In this document: piece by piece, positions 12,385 through 25,300 of the stretch | Position numbering within the stretch: position 1 is the stretch's first letter | Layout: each line of letters opens with the position of its first letter | Source: Larimichthys crocea | Taxonomy: Eukaryota > Chordata > Actinopteri > Sciaenidae | Assembly (NCBI RefSeq): GCF_000972845.2 | Contig: NC_040032.1 | Span: 8,993,498-9,057,497, forward strand | Length of the DNA stretch: 64,000 nt | Reading direction: 5' to 3' | Program-made: the position numbers and the translations under genes | The notes under the pieces: model-generated | Databases searched by the model: none | Told to the model about the DNA's origin: nothing | Seen by the model: only the letters and a program-made list of their open reading frames with translations

Positions 12385-12600
12385 CAGGTCAAGTCAAGTC
12401 AGCTTTATTATCAGTGCTGCCACATGTACAGGACATACAGAGAACTGTATCCCTGCTGCAGACAGCGATAAACACGAAATATAAAATATAAAGTGTAAGA
12501 CATAAAAAACATATGCAAGCTAAAAGATATCTAAGAAAAGACAGTGGCAAATCTAAAACATAGAAACAGTGTAAACAGTATTGTAAAGGTCGTCTCACAA
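12385..12600 (+). mobile_element. Interspersed repeat, CAAGTCAGCTTTATT type
   Basis: It begins with AAGTCAAGTCAGCTTTATTA and continues through text of the kind 'acatgtacaggacatacagag', which I know as a very common dispersed repeat type in teleost DNA. It is AT-rich with no coding frame. Class (LINE tail or non-autonomous element) is not determinable by eye. Confidence 0.45.
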
Positions 12601-12736
12601 CAAGAATAATGAGATTATTAAAAAATCAAAAAACAAACTACAAAGATCTCTGCCCGAGTTAAAACCTGTGCAGGTGAAGACACTCAAACTGTCCTACAAT
12701 TCCCATAATGCACTCCATGTCCTTCTGTTATGAAGC

Positions 12737-13016
12737 AGAAACCTCCGTCTCTGTGAAGTGAAATAAAAAGCTGCAGTTCCTCTAACGTCCACTTGAGGCT
12801 GGCTCCAGCAGTGAGTCAGTCTCCATAAGTCCCCATGTCCAAATGTCCAACTTCACAGCAGAAATAAACATGTTTACAGCCTGGTACAAAAAACAGTTTT
12901 GGTCTCTGTAGCTAATTTCCCGCGGGCATACAACTGTACTGAGGGTGAATTTAATAACAACCACCTGTTCACATTATATTAAGGCTTAAAGGTATGCAGG
13001 GTTAAGAGCGTGGAGC
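12737..13016 (+). mobile_element. Dispersed element copy A (CTGCAGTTCC family), near full length
   Basis: One of seven copies in this window of the same non-coding element. Landmarks: CTGCAGTTCCTCTAACGTCC, GGCTGGCTCCAG, CCATAAGTCCCCATGTCC, TGTTTACAGCCTGGTAC, TACTGAGGGTGAATTTA and GGGTTAAGAGCGTGG. It has no open frame of note. Presumed a non-autonomous DNA transposon or SINE-like unit of fish; class not resolved. Confidence 0.8.
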
Positions 13017-13063
13017 AACCAGGGCGTCGTTCAGCCTTTAACACACGGCTGGTCGTTCTCATG

Positions 13064-13543
13064 AGGTCACAGCAGCGCGCTGACTTAAATAACTCGTCCT
13101 CATTAAAGAGTTTGAATCTAATCAGCAGCTCGTCCATCAGCTGCAGATAGAAACAGTAACGCAGTGAAACGTAGGCTGACGCAGCTGATACGATTCACAA
13201 TCTGTCAGCTTTCCGTGTCCGCAGAAACAGTCCTACCCACTCGTGTAAAAACCAGCGTGTGTCCTCCTGATTAAACGTTGACTGATAACGTTTGTGATTG
13301 TGACAGATTCCCTCGTACGAGCACGAGAAAAAGCTGCTAATCGTGTGAAGAAGATAAACATTTCCTGTGTTTCTCTGATGACACGGTCGGTGTGAAACGG
13401 TGACGGACAGATGTGATGTTAACGTGCACAGAGGTCAGAGGTCAGAGGCATGTCGAGCTCAGGTGACCTGATGAAGACGGCAGGAGCTGATCATCGATTC
13501 TCCTCCATAAATCAGTTTTTATCTAGTCTTTTTATTTTTGAGC

Positions 13544-13583
<40 letters not shown>

Positions 13584-15058
13584 ATTCATGTGACTGCAAC
13601 CCCCTCGCCTCACAGGAAGCCTCAAACCGAGCGGCGACCTCAAGCCGAAGCTGCAGCTCCTCAAACGCTCGGTTTGGGCCCGTCCTGTGGTTTCCGTTTC
13701 ATGTGCAAAATCACAAAAACACCTGTGACATCTCTAGTTTTTAAAGACTCATTTAAGGTGTCGGTGTTGGCAAATAAATGTAAATAAAGCATTTAAATCG
13801 ACACACTGGACTTTAACAGCTGAACGTTTGCAGTCGAGCACCAGAGGGCGCTGCAGCCTCCACACAGGCCAGCTCAGTTTGGACTTTAACGAGTCAAACT
13901 CACTTATACAGGTTTAAATGTCCTGAACACAAAGACAAACAAGTCAAACGTTAGCTCAGAGATTAGAGGAAGTTAACTTTCATTTATTCATTCATACTGT
14001 TTCTTATTGTTTGTCGATCATGTGGAGGAACAGTGGCAGGAGGTTCCCTGTTATCTAACACCTTTTAAAAATAGGTTTCCCTCCTTTCCTGTCGCTCTGA
14101 ACAGGTGATCCTGAAAGACACTGGTTGAGTCACCGCGTGGCGTTCGGCCACATGAATTCACCTGATCATGGAGGGGAGGAGCTTCAGCTTCAGTCTTTGA
14201 TTAATAACTAAAGAGACCGAGCACAGTTGTCAGCTTCACGTCCTCCGCCTGAAATCGTCATTTTGTGACGCTGCCTGTTGGCAGAGCAGATTTACAGACG
14301 GGCTTTAAGGGCTGACCTAATTCCAGTCTGTTGTAAGGCCTGCTTCCTGACCCCACGAGTCTCTGCTTGCACTCGGACAGAGTAATCATATTTTGGGCTC
14401 AACAATATGAAGAACACGGCGGTGTCCCCTGTCCGTTGCTGGTTCTTCGCTGTACGGCTGACCTTGCTTCGATCTGCAGTGCTGTTAGTCACTAAGAGGC
14501 TTGCAGCAGCGGATCAGTTTAGCACAGCCTCACCTGTCTATCTGATTACTTCAACAAGGCTGCTATCAAAGACAGGAACACATGCAGAGAGCATGTTCAC
14601 ATTCATGAAGCTCGGCAGACGTCACAAAGAATATCTGCAGTTTATGAGCATCTTTATATTTTTATTTTAAAACTCCTCTCTGAGCTGTCGTCCTGCAGTG
14701 ATCCGAGCGCTGCCAGCAGACTGTCAGTGGCTTACATGAGATATTTTAAGGCCTCAGCTCCAGCTCACATGCTTCTTATGCCTTTATTAGCACTGCTCCC
14801 GTACAGTACGTTAAGAGCTCATTGGCTGTTTGACCGTCCAGATTTGACCTCTGGGAGGGAGGCTGCAAAGATAATATAGAAATATTAACCATGAACATCT
14901 TCTGGTATTTGAAAGACTTCGTAGTAAGATTAGAGTCGCAGCAAAGAGCATGAGTGAAGGTCTCTGCAGGCTTTGAGCAGCAGCAGCAGCAGCAGGGTTA
15001 CATGAGGCTGCAACGCAGGCACCTTAATCACTGGACCAGTTTCATCGGCCTCGGGCAT
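13064..15058. repeat. Tandem segmental duplication 1, left copy (~2.0 kb)
   Basis: Collinear and nearly identical with 15194-17169 from start (GGTCACAGCAGC..CTGACTTAAATAACTC) to end (CTTAATCACTGGACCAGTTTC). Differences are mostly one- to five-base indels in both copies. It contains a (GT)n at 13542-13577, long in this copy and nearly absent in the other, plus (CAG)n near 14977. No exon is supported. Confidence 0.93.
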
Positions 15059-15193
15059 GTCTGTTAAGATTCAGAGCTGTGTTCTCCCTTTGCAAAGGTG
15101 AAACTGGAATCTGTCTTTGTCTCCTTCATTTCAGACATCTCTCTGTTTGTATTTCAGGTCTGTAGCAATTCGGGGTGGTTTTGCAACACCACA
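15059..15193. other. Unique spacer between the duplicate copies
   Basis: About 135 bases absent from either duplicate. They contain a TTTCAG acceptor-like motif but no recognisable exon. Confidence 0.6.
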
Positions 15194-17169
15194 ACAGGTC
15201 ACAGCAGCACGCTGACTTAAATAACTCGTCCTCATTAAAGAGTTTGAATCTAATCAGCAGCTCGTCCATCAGCTGCAGATAGAAACAGTAACGCAGTGAA
15301 ACGTAGGCGTGACAGCTGATAAGATTCACAATCTGTCAGCTTTCCGTGTCCGCAGAAACAGTCCTACCCACTCGTGTAAAAAATCAGCGTGTGTCCTCCT
15401 GATTAAACGTCTGACTGATAACGTTTGTGATTGTGACAGATTCCACTCGTACGAGCACGAGAAAAAGCTGCTAATCGTGTGAGAAGATAAACATTTCCTG
15501 TGTTTCTCTGATGACACGCTCGGCTGTGAAACATGTGACGGACAGATGTGATGTTAACGTGAGCACAGAGGTCAGAGGTCAGAGGCATGTCGAGCTCAGG
15601 TGACCTGATGAAGACGGCAGGAGCTGATCATCGACTTCTCCATAAATCTAGTTTTTATCTAGTCTTTATTATTTTTGAGCGTGTGTGTGATTCAGTGACT
15701 GCAACCCCCTCGCCTCACAGGAAGGTCCCAAACCGAGCGGCGACCTCAAGCCGAAGCTGCAGCTCCTCAAACACTCGGTTTGGCCCGTCCTGTTGTTTCC
15801 TGTTTCTATGTGCAAAACCATAACACCTGTGACATCTCGAGATATAAAAGACTCATTTAAGGTGTCGGTGTGTGCAAATAAATGTGAATAAAGCATTTTA
15901 AATCTGACACAGCTGAACGTTTGCAGTCGAGCACCAGAGGGCGCTGCAGCCTCCACACAGGCCACAGCGGCTCAGTTTGGACTTTAACGAGTCAAATTCA
16001 CTTTATACAGGTTTAAATATCCTGAACACAAAGACAAACAAAGTCAAACGTGAGCTCAGAGATTAGAGGAAGTCAACTTCACATCATTTATTCCATTCAT
16101 ACTGTTTCTTATTGTTTGTCGGTCATGTGGAGGACAGTGGCAGGAGGTTCCCTGTTATCTAACACACCTTTTAAAAATAGGTTTCCCTCCTTTCCTGTCG
16201 CTCTGAACAGGTGATCCTGGAAAGACACTGGTTGAGTCACCGCGTGGCGTTCGGCCACATGAATTCACCTGATCATGGAGGGGAGGAGCTTCAGCTTCAG
16301 TCTTTGATTAATAACTAAAGAGACCGAGCACAGTGTCAGCTTCACGTCCTCCGCCTGAAATCGTCATTTTGTGACGCTGCCTGTTGGCAGAGCAGATTTA
16401 CAGACGGGCTTTAAGGTGCTGACCTAATTCCAGTCTGTTGTAAGGCCCTGACCCCACGAGTCTCTGCTTGCACTCGGACAGAGTAATCATATTTTGGGCT
16501 CAACAATATGAAGAACACGGCCGGTGTCCTCCTGTCGGCGTTGCTGGTTCTTCGCTGTACGGCTGACCTTGCTTCGATCTGTCAGTGCTGTTAGTCACTA
16601 AGAGGCTTGCAGGCAGCGGATCAGTTTAGCACAGCCTCACCTGTCTAATCTGATTACTTCAACAAGGCGGCTATCAAAGACAGGAACACATGCAGAGAGC
16701 ATGTTCACATTCATGAAGCTCGGCAGACGTCACAAAGAATATCTGCAGTTTATGAGCATCTTTATATCTTTATATTTTAAAGCGTGGGCTTCCCTCTCTG
16801 AGCTGTCGTCCTGCAGGGATCCGAGCGCTGCCAGCAGACTGTCAGTGGCTTACCATGAGATATTTTAAGGCCCTCAGCTCCAGCTCACATGCTTCTTATG
16901 CCTTTATTAGCACTGCTCCCCGTACAGTACGTTAAGATGCTCATTTGCTGTTTGACCGTCCAGATTTGACCTCTGGGAGGGAGGCTGCAAACATAATATA
17001 GAAATATTATAATATGAACATCTTCTGGTATTTAAAAGACTTCGTAGTAAGATTAGAGTCGCAGCAGAGAGCATGAGTGAAGCTTTGAGCTGCAGCAGCA
17101 GCAGCAGGGTTACATGAGGCTGCAGACGCAGGCACCTTAATCACTGGACCAGTTTCAGGCCTCGGGTCA
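15194..17169. repeat. Tandem segmental duplication 1, right copy (~2.0 kb)
   Basis: Second copy of 13064-15058 in the same orientation. It keeps some words missing in the left copy (for example AAAGCGTGGGCTT near 16780) and lacks others, so neither is simply a degraded version of the other. No gene is supported. Confidence 0.93.
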
Positions 17170-19340
17170 TCACATGCAGTTCTGTAATTTAACGTAGCGG
17201 CGATGAGCAGAAGGTTTTTCTGTGTTCTGCTTCGTGTGAGGAAGTTTATCAGAAGAGTGCAATGATGGAAAACAACAAGTCATTCATAGGTGAGAGGTCA
17301 ATGAACGGGTGATCATGTTTGCATCTTTTATCCCTGAAAAATAAAAATCATTTTTCTTTGAGCTGCAGGTCAGGGCCTCCAGCAACCATCCATCGAAGCT
17401 CAAAGTTCGTTCAAACAGTTGTAAACGTGTGAAACTTTCTCGTCTTCATCATCTCCAGGAGACAGTGAGTGAACAAACCTGGACTTTCACCATCCCTCCC
17501 CCTCGCTCACTCTCTTCCCACACTAGTATGGATTAAAAGCTAAAGACGGCTGAGGAGTCAGGCTTCGTCCTTCCCACTCTTCCCTTTGTTTTTACCTCTT
17601 ACCTCTCCCCAGCTCTCTGCCAATCTGTTTTTTTTTTTTTTACCAAAAAACTCTGGTTCAGAGTTTCACGTCTTTTCACGTCCATCCATCCATCAGCTCC
17701 CTCTTTGGTTTGGGGTCGGTCCCAGTCCAAAAACTGGGGACAGGACAAGAACTAAAGAAGGACCGACCTGCTGGAAATGTGGAGATATTTTTCATTTTGT
17801 CTCTTGGATGCACGAGGTGATAATTTGACTTGTTCATGCTCTTTAAGTGACTTTTGAGATGTTTCCCCGTTAAAAGGACGAAGATTTCCCGTTCTGTACC
17901 TCTGTGGACTTAATCCACCTGGATCCTGGACGGTTCTGCACCGACACCGACATGGCTCCTGTAGAAAAGCTGCTTCAGGTCAGAAAATCTCCTAACAAAT
18001 GTGTTTCACTTGTTTTGTCTTGTATTTCACAGCAGTGTGGTAATTTAACTATTTGTTCACGTGAATAATTCATCCATCGAGTTCCTCCAGTAACTGTTGG
18101 ACCATCGAGGATTGTTTCTCTTCATAAATGTTATTATAGACTTTTAGAAAATCATACACTGAAAACAAAAAAGATTTTATCTCATTAAAAATAATTGGAC
18201 CTGTGATTTATTCCCAGAACGAGAACAAGGCCAGAATATTTACTCAGTGCTCCTCTTAACCTATTAGCCACTGCTAAGCCAACGTCAGCATTAGAAACTC
18301 TAGAAGGCTCGTCGGTCATCGCTCGCTCAAAGTCAAAGAAAGTCAAAGAGAAATATTCAGTGCTGGTAAAATATCATTTCTGGTGGTTTACGTGTCAGAT
18401 TCAAGTCAGTAAAAATCAGTAAATATAATGAAATAAGTCAAATTAAAACTCGTGCTAGATCGATAAAATCAGCCACGTCGATATTATCTTGTTGCAGATT
18501 TATAACTTATGTGTAACTAATAATATATCGATGAGTTACTAGAGGAACTGCAGGACAGAAAACTATGAGGTCATTTAGAAACAGGGTCACTGTTACATAA
18601 TGTGTCCACCAGAGAGCGCCGACAAGTTCATTAAACGGTTAGACGTCCGATTCTTAAGAAAGAAAATCAAACCGATTAGTTTATTTATTTTTATTTTAAC
18701 TGCACAATGACGTAACATGTGGCTAATAAAACTCTATGATAATATCCACAAATATCTGATCAGAGGTTCTCTGAGCTCTCTGAGAGGTTGGCCTTATTGG
18801 CCATAACCTGGATTTAAAAGCATGAAATTGTGTCAATTTCTACGCTTACAGATTATGAACCTTTTTGTGGTAATAGTTAGAAAAACAGAAGATTATAGTC
18901 TGAGCAGCACAGTTTTATTTCAACCTCTAACACCAGTGTGAACACAGTTACATACTTGTTTCAAGAATCCGAGCAGTGACCAGAGAAGAGGAAGAAGAGG
19001 AATCCCGCACAAATGACTCAAGAGACTTTAGAAGATGCCAAGACTAAATAAAGACATCAAGGCCAGATTTAGCTCCACGTTACCTGGCAGTTGATTTTTT
19101 AAACTCTGTGAGCTCATCAGACGAGCTCCTCCGTGAGACAAATGTCTAATTCTTCTTTTCTTTTGTATTTTCTGCAGTCAGTGATGGCTCGGGATCGTCT
19201 CGTCACCGGTCCAGCTTTGGACTAGAGGCCCGTCGAGTTCCAGCGGACACAGTCCTGTCCAGAAAGACGCAGTCGTTGTCTCGCATTGACTCTCTGCTCC
19301 TCTCGTGTGTCGGAAAGCATCGTAATAGCCGAGCGAAGAA
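17170..19340 (+). other. Upstream region and probable 5'UTR exon(s) of the guanylyl cyclase gene
   Basis: A clear acceptor (TTTTCTGCAG, ending 19177) opens the exon that carries the start codon, so 19178-19340 is 5'UTR. An upstream non-coding exon may end at the CTTCAG|GTCAGA donor near 17978. The 5'UTR holds an upstream ATG at about 19184 opening a 13-codon uORF that stops before the main start. The remainder shows nothing gene-like. Confidence 0.5.
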
Positions 19341-22300
19341 ATGGCAAATCACAGAGACCCTCGATTTCTGCACAACCTGTCCTACCACCCACGATGGCAG
19401 CACGACTCCGTAAAAGTAAAGAGGAAAAGACACGCGAGGACAGTGGCTACGAACTGTTTCAGTGGATATAGTCTGTTTGAATCAATAGCAGCTTCATCAA
19501 CATTGTCATCAAAACCACAGTTGCCATCGTCCCCTGTGCGACGCTGCAGGAGCTGGTGGGGGAACTGGTTTCTTCTGCCCTTACTCATGGTCTCATTTCT
19601 GCCCTGTCAAGCCTGGGCGACCACTTTCAAGGTGGCCTTGGTTGGACCTTGGACTTGTGACCTCTTATACTCCAAAGCCCTCCCTGACTTGGCAGCCCGA
19701 CTCGCCACCACTCGCATTAACGCGGACCCCCACCTCAACAAAGGCTACTGGTATGACTACATTCTCATCAGTGAGGACTGCAAGTCGCCCCGTGCGCTTG
19801 CTCGCTTTGCCGAGCTGAAAGGTTACGGTGCGGTTTTCTTGGGCCCCGCCAACCCGGGTTACTGCTCCTCAGCTGCTATGTACGCTAAAGAGTGGGATAT
19901 GGGGATGCTTTCCTGGGGTTGCCTCAAACCGAACATGGAAACAAGAGGGATGTATCCCACCTTCCTGCGGCCGTTGCCACTGTCTTCCCATGTACTCTTC
20001 ACCGTGTTGAGGTACTTCCGTTGGGCCCACGTGGCCATCATCTCTGAGGAGACAGACGTGTGGGAGTCCACGGGACAGGAGCTGGCCTCATCGCTGAGGG
20101 CCCTCGGCCTGCCCGTCAACCCCGTGGTCACTATGAGGGACGACAAGGACGGGCCTCGGAGAGCCCTGGAAGAAGTGCGAGAAGCAGACCGGGTCAGAGG
20201 TGAGTTGTAGGTGTAACGATGACTTGAAACACTGACTCCACCCGGCTTTCATTCCTCATCTAACCTGTCCTCTCTCCGCAGTGGTCATCATGTGCATGCC
20301 TTCTGTCCTGATCGGCGGTCAGTCCCAGTACGACCTCCTGACAGCAGCCTTGCACATGCGTATGATTGACCGTGGCTACGTGTTCATCCCCTATGACACC
20401 CTCCTCTACGCTCTACCCTACAACGGCGCACAATACCATATGCTGGGTAATGACACCAACCTGCGGAAAGCCTACGATGGAGTCCTCACCATCACTATGG
20501 ACTCTGGAGAACGCAATTTCTTTGAGGCCTTCAAAGATGCTCAGGACCGTCATGAAATCCGCAGCAGTACCCCACCAGAGCAGGTGAGACTCTCTGTTGA
20601 TCACTGTGATCATATTCATAGAAAAACACTTTACATCCATCACCATCACTGTCTCCTCTGTCAGGTCTCTCCATTCTTTGGCACCATCTACAACATGATG
20701 TACTACATAGCTATGGCAGCTGAACAAGCCCGCAACGATGGAGGTGGACGCTGGGTAACGGGTCAGATCATGGGCGATAGCAAGGGCGGCTTCGAATTTG
20801 AAGGCTTCAATCAGCACTTGAGTGCCGGCAGGAACGGCGAAGGCATGCAGGCTCGCTACGTGGTGCTGGACTACAGCGGCATGGGTACATCTCTCTACTC
20901 CACTCATGCTCTGGTTGCTGCACATACTGATGGCAAGACCGGAGGCCTGAAGTACCTCAGTCGTTCGATTCATTTTGCAGGCAGCACGCCCTACACGGAC
21001 TCAGGCTGCTGGTTTAGTCCATACTTTGCCTGCAGTGGAGGTGAGTGCATTAAGTAGTATCAGCTGGTTTGATGGATATTTCTGGATTCAGTTCATTCAA
21101 ACTTTGTCTTTGTCTTCCTAAAGGCATGGATTCAGTCACCTTCTTCTTCCTTACCTTGGCGTTCATTGCTTTGGCTGGACTTGGGTTTCAGTTCTTTATG
21201 TTTTTAAAGTATGTACAGTAGAATATTAAAGGTTTGAACTCTCATCTGTCTCAGTCTTGTGTGATTTTTAGAGTTTCTTTTTGTTTGTCTGCTCAGGAGG
21301 AGTGGCAGAGTTGGGTTAAGCTTTGGAGGGATGGGTAGCAGTGGAGCAACAAAGGTAGTCCTGACCCTGGATGACCTGGTCTTCATCAACACTCAACTCA
21401 GCAAACGGGTCAGTTGTGCATCTTCTCTCTGCAAGTATGTGATGTGTGAAACCCCTAAAAGCTGACCCCGTCCTCTTTGAACTGTCTCTGAGCAGAAGAT
21501 CAATGATGAGAGTATCTTGAGAAGCCAGCTTGATATGAAGACGCCTCACCACTCCGTGTCCGGACGTAGCTACTTGGCCACCACACCGGACAGCTCGAAC
21601 GTGGCCGTGTTTGAGGTGAGGCGAGTCTGTCTCGACACATTTGATAAACTCTTTGTCTTACCAGTGCTTTTGGTTTGACAAGGACTTTTTGTGTTCGTCC
21701 CAGGGTGACTGGGTTTGGTTGAAGAAATGCCCCAGTGGGGAAGTGTCAAGCGTCAACAGCAGCACTGAGCATGTCTTTGTCAAGGTGAGTGAGCGTGCGG
21801 TCATGTCACTCTTTGTTGTTGCCAGAAATCACAAATCACAACCAGCTACTCACAATGTTTCCACGGTCTTCCTATCAGCTACGAGACATGAGGCACGAGA
21901 ACCTCAATCTGTTCCTCGGACTGTTCTTGGACTCTGGGATCTTCGGCGTTGTGACTGAGCACTGCTCCAGGGGCAGCTTGGAGAATCTGCTCCACAATGA
22001 GGAAGTCCGTCTGGACTGGATGTTCAAGTCTTCCCTCTTAATGGATGTGATTCGGGTAAGAGAGACAAAAATTGAAGTTCCCATCTTGTTGTGAGTTTGT
22101 TTTTTTTACACGTTTTCTACAAACGTTTCACCTTCAGGGAATGAAGTACCTGCACAATCGTGACATCATCCACGGACGCCTCAAGTCCCGTAACTGTGTG
22201 GTAGACGGACGCTTCGTGTTGAAGGTGACAGATTACGGCTTCAACGAAATCTTGAACTGCCAAAACATCGACTGTGGCGCGGAAAAGCCCGAGAGTGAGT

Positions 22301-25300
22301 TCACATGCATCCGCAGACGAATTCAGTGACTTACATTTTTTGATTTTCTTTCTTTCTTTATAATTGTGGATCTTTTTCTGGACACAGATCTGCTCTGGAC
22401 GGCTCCTGAGCTGCTGCGAAGCTCCAGTCTGAGGAGGAGAGGCACCTTCCAGGCAGACGTCTACAGCTTCTCCATCATCGCGCAGGAGATCATCTGCCGC
22501 TCTTCACCTTTCTGCATGCTGGACATGCCTCCCAAAGGTGAGTGACGTGTTGGAGCTGTGTGCAAAAGATTTATCCATATTCTAAATCTTTATTTTGGCA
22601 AATCTGCACAGCAAGACGTGCCATGAAAGTACATCTGCTGTTGTTCTCCACAAACTTTTAGAATTATTGCAGTTATTTCACAGTGTTGCACCAACTGCAT
22701 CTTCAGTGTTTTGTCTGTTTTCATTCATTCAGAGATTATCAATAAGGTCAAAGATCCTCCTCCGTTGTGTCGGCCTGTCATCTCCGTGGACGAGGCCCCG
22801 CTCGACGTGATCCAGATCATAAGGCAGGCCTGGAGTGAAGAGCCGGACAAGAGGCCGACCTTTGAGGAGATCTTCAAACAGGTAACAACACACTTTGATC
22901 CACATCTTCTCGTCCTTATACGTTAAAGTAGCACGCTGGAGATTTCTCTTTCTCCGTCCGACAGTTCAAGAACATCACCAAGGGAAAGAAGACCAACATC
23001 ATCGACTCGATGCTGCGCATGTTGGAGCAGTACTCCTCCAACCTGGAGGATCTGATTAGAGAGAGGACGGAGGAGCTGGAGGTGGAGAGACAGAAGACAG
23101 ACAAACTGGTTGCTCAGATGTTGCCCAAGTGAGTTTTCAGCAACTTGAAGGGACAGACTAATGAAACTGTGGTGTTTAAAGTCAGAGCTATTGAAGAGCC
23201 CCCGGAGGCCTGGAGAGCATCAACACAACAGAATAAATAAATGATGCTTCTTTTACGAGGTCAAAGGTCAGAGACATTATCTCTGAAATGCAGTGCCGGT
23301 GTGGTTTTGAGGTCTCTTAGTAACAATCCTCAGGAAGTGTGGAGATCTGTGCTGAATAAAACCGCCGAGAAAAACATCCGGAGGGTTGTTAGTGAATCGA
23401 AGCAGGAAAACACGATCAAGCATCCGAAATTGTCAAAACCGATTTCTTTACTTTTCCATCTCAAACTTTTTTTTTTTTCTCCACCAGAATAAATCTGCAG
23501 TTCTGCTGCATTCAGCAACTGTGGGAATGTTTGGTGCAACGACGAGCGATGATGTGATCAGTTGATCATCATGTGGACAGTCGAACACAGAACCCAAAAC
23601 AACAAACCAGCAGATAAACTCAATCAAATGTGTCTCAGATTTAGACTAAAAGTCAAAACGCGGACACGTAACATACCCTGAATTCAGTTTAATCAGAGCT
23701 TATTGAACCTTTATGTCGTTAGATCAAATAAAAGAAGTGGATTCTTGTTTTTAACGTGAACTTCACCGTGTTCGCTCTGTGTCTTTGTCTGAAATCGTAT
23801 CATTGGTTGGTTTGTCGTCTTCCTCCTTCAGGTCCGTGGCTCAGGCGCTGAAGACGGGCAAACCCGTCAAACCCGAGCATTTCAGTGAGGTCACGCTGTA
23901 CTTCAGCGACATCGTGGGCTTCACCACCATCTCGGCTCTCAGCGACCCCATCGAGGTGGTCGACTTCCTCAACGACCTCTACACGCTCTTCGATGCCGTC
24001 ATCGGACTGCACGACGTCTACAAGGTGAGTGATCGCATCACAACCGCCTCGTGGTGGTTTACTGTAGATATTTGTCACAATTAGACAAACCTCATAAAGT
24101 TTCATCTGTTCCTGCTCCTGAACTTTGGATAAAATATTCCCACCTCATTTTCATATATATAATCCACCTCCACCTTCGTGCATGTGTGCATCGAACTCTT
24201 ATTTTTCTGGTATCCAGGTGGAAACTATCGGAGATGCCTACATGGTAGCCTCAGGCGTCCCCGCTAGAAACGGCAACCGCCATGCAGCTGAGATGGCCAA
24301 CATGTCTCTGGACATCCTGCACTGCATCGGGACCTTCAAGATAAGGCACATGCCTGATTTCAAAATCAGGATCCGTATCGGCCTTCACTCCGGTGAGCTC
24401 GTCCTCCCCCGCGTTGCGATCTAAACATCGAGATGTAAAAAGTGACATTTCATCACGTGTGTGAAGTGTTGAAGCATGAAATAAAAAACTGAGTGAATCA
24501 AAGTTCAAGCAACACGAACGCAAGCTGCTAAGTCAGGGAGGTATTTTTACCTCCTGATCCTCGTCTGGATCTTATTCCTGGAGGAGTGAAACTCTATCCA
24601 CTTAGAGCGCTGTCATCCAATTAACATGCTGCATACTTTGGTTTCTAACTGAATTTATTCATGCATCAGAGGAAGAAGTGCACAGCTTTAATAATATACA
24701 TTTAGAAAACAACTGTGCACATGTAAGAGACGGGGACACACTCGTCTAACGCCTCCACCCTCATGCTCTGTTTGCAGGTCCGGTCGTAGCAGGAGTCGTG
24801 GGTCTTACGATGCCTCGGTACTGTCTGTTTGGAGACACGGTCAACACAGCATCTCGGATGGAGAGCACGGCGTTGCGTGAGTGTCTCGTGTATCACTCGA
24901 CAAACCGCAAAGATCTCCTCTTCTTTTTTTCACATGGTGGTTGAGTGGACAGGTGTAGTTTGTGTGCACGCTGCTCGAGACTAAACAGGCTTTAAAGTGA
25001 GCAGTCCTCTTTAATCCTTTAAGACTATCAGCAGAATTAGAGGCCGGGTTTCGGAGTAAATGTCGTCAGTAACCGAGTTCGCCTTAGTTACCCTCTGCAT
25101 GCAAGAAAAATCACGAATAAACTGAAGAACTGATTCTTGATTCTTGGAGACTGTGTCGAGTCTCTCATGATTTTAAGCTGTAGAAAAATCCTCTGAGCAA
25201 CGGTGAAAGATTTATCTGTGTGAGGAGCAACGAGCTGCGATGAACAGCTCATGCTGAATGTTGAATATCAGTTTAAACCAAGTGGAAACCTCCGTCTGCA

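Larger units (their letters stand above)
11923..13063. other. Intergenic, upstream of hsd17b3
   Basis: This is the divergent region between hsd17b3 (-) and the guanylyl cyclase gene (+). It holds two interspersed repeat pieces (12385-12600 and 12737-13016) and otherwise no supported gene. Confidence 0.6.

Noticed and set aside
14407..14670. Open frames inside the 2-kb duplicated block
   Set aside because: The matching copy has frame-breaking indels at the same places, and no splice or motif support exists.
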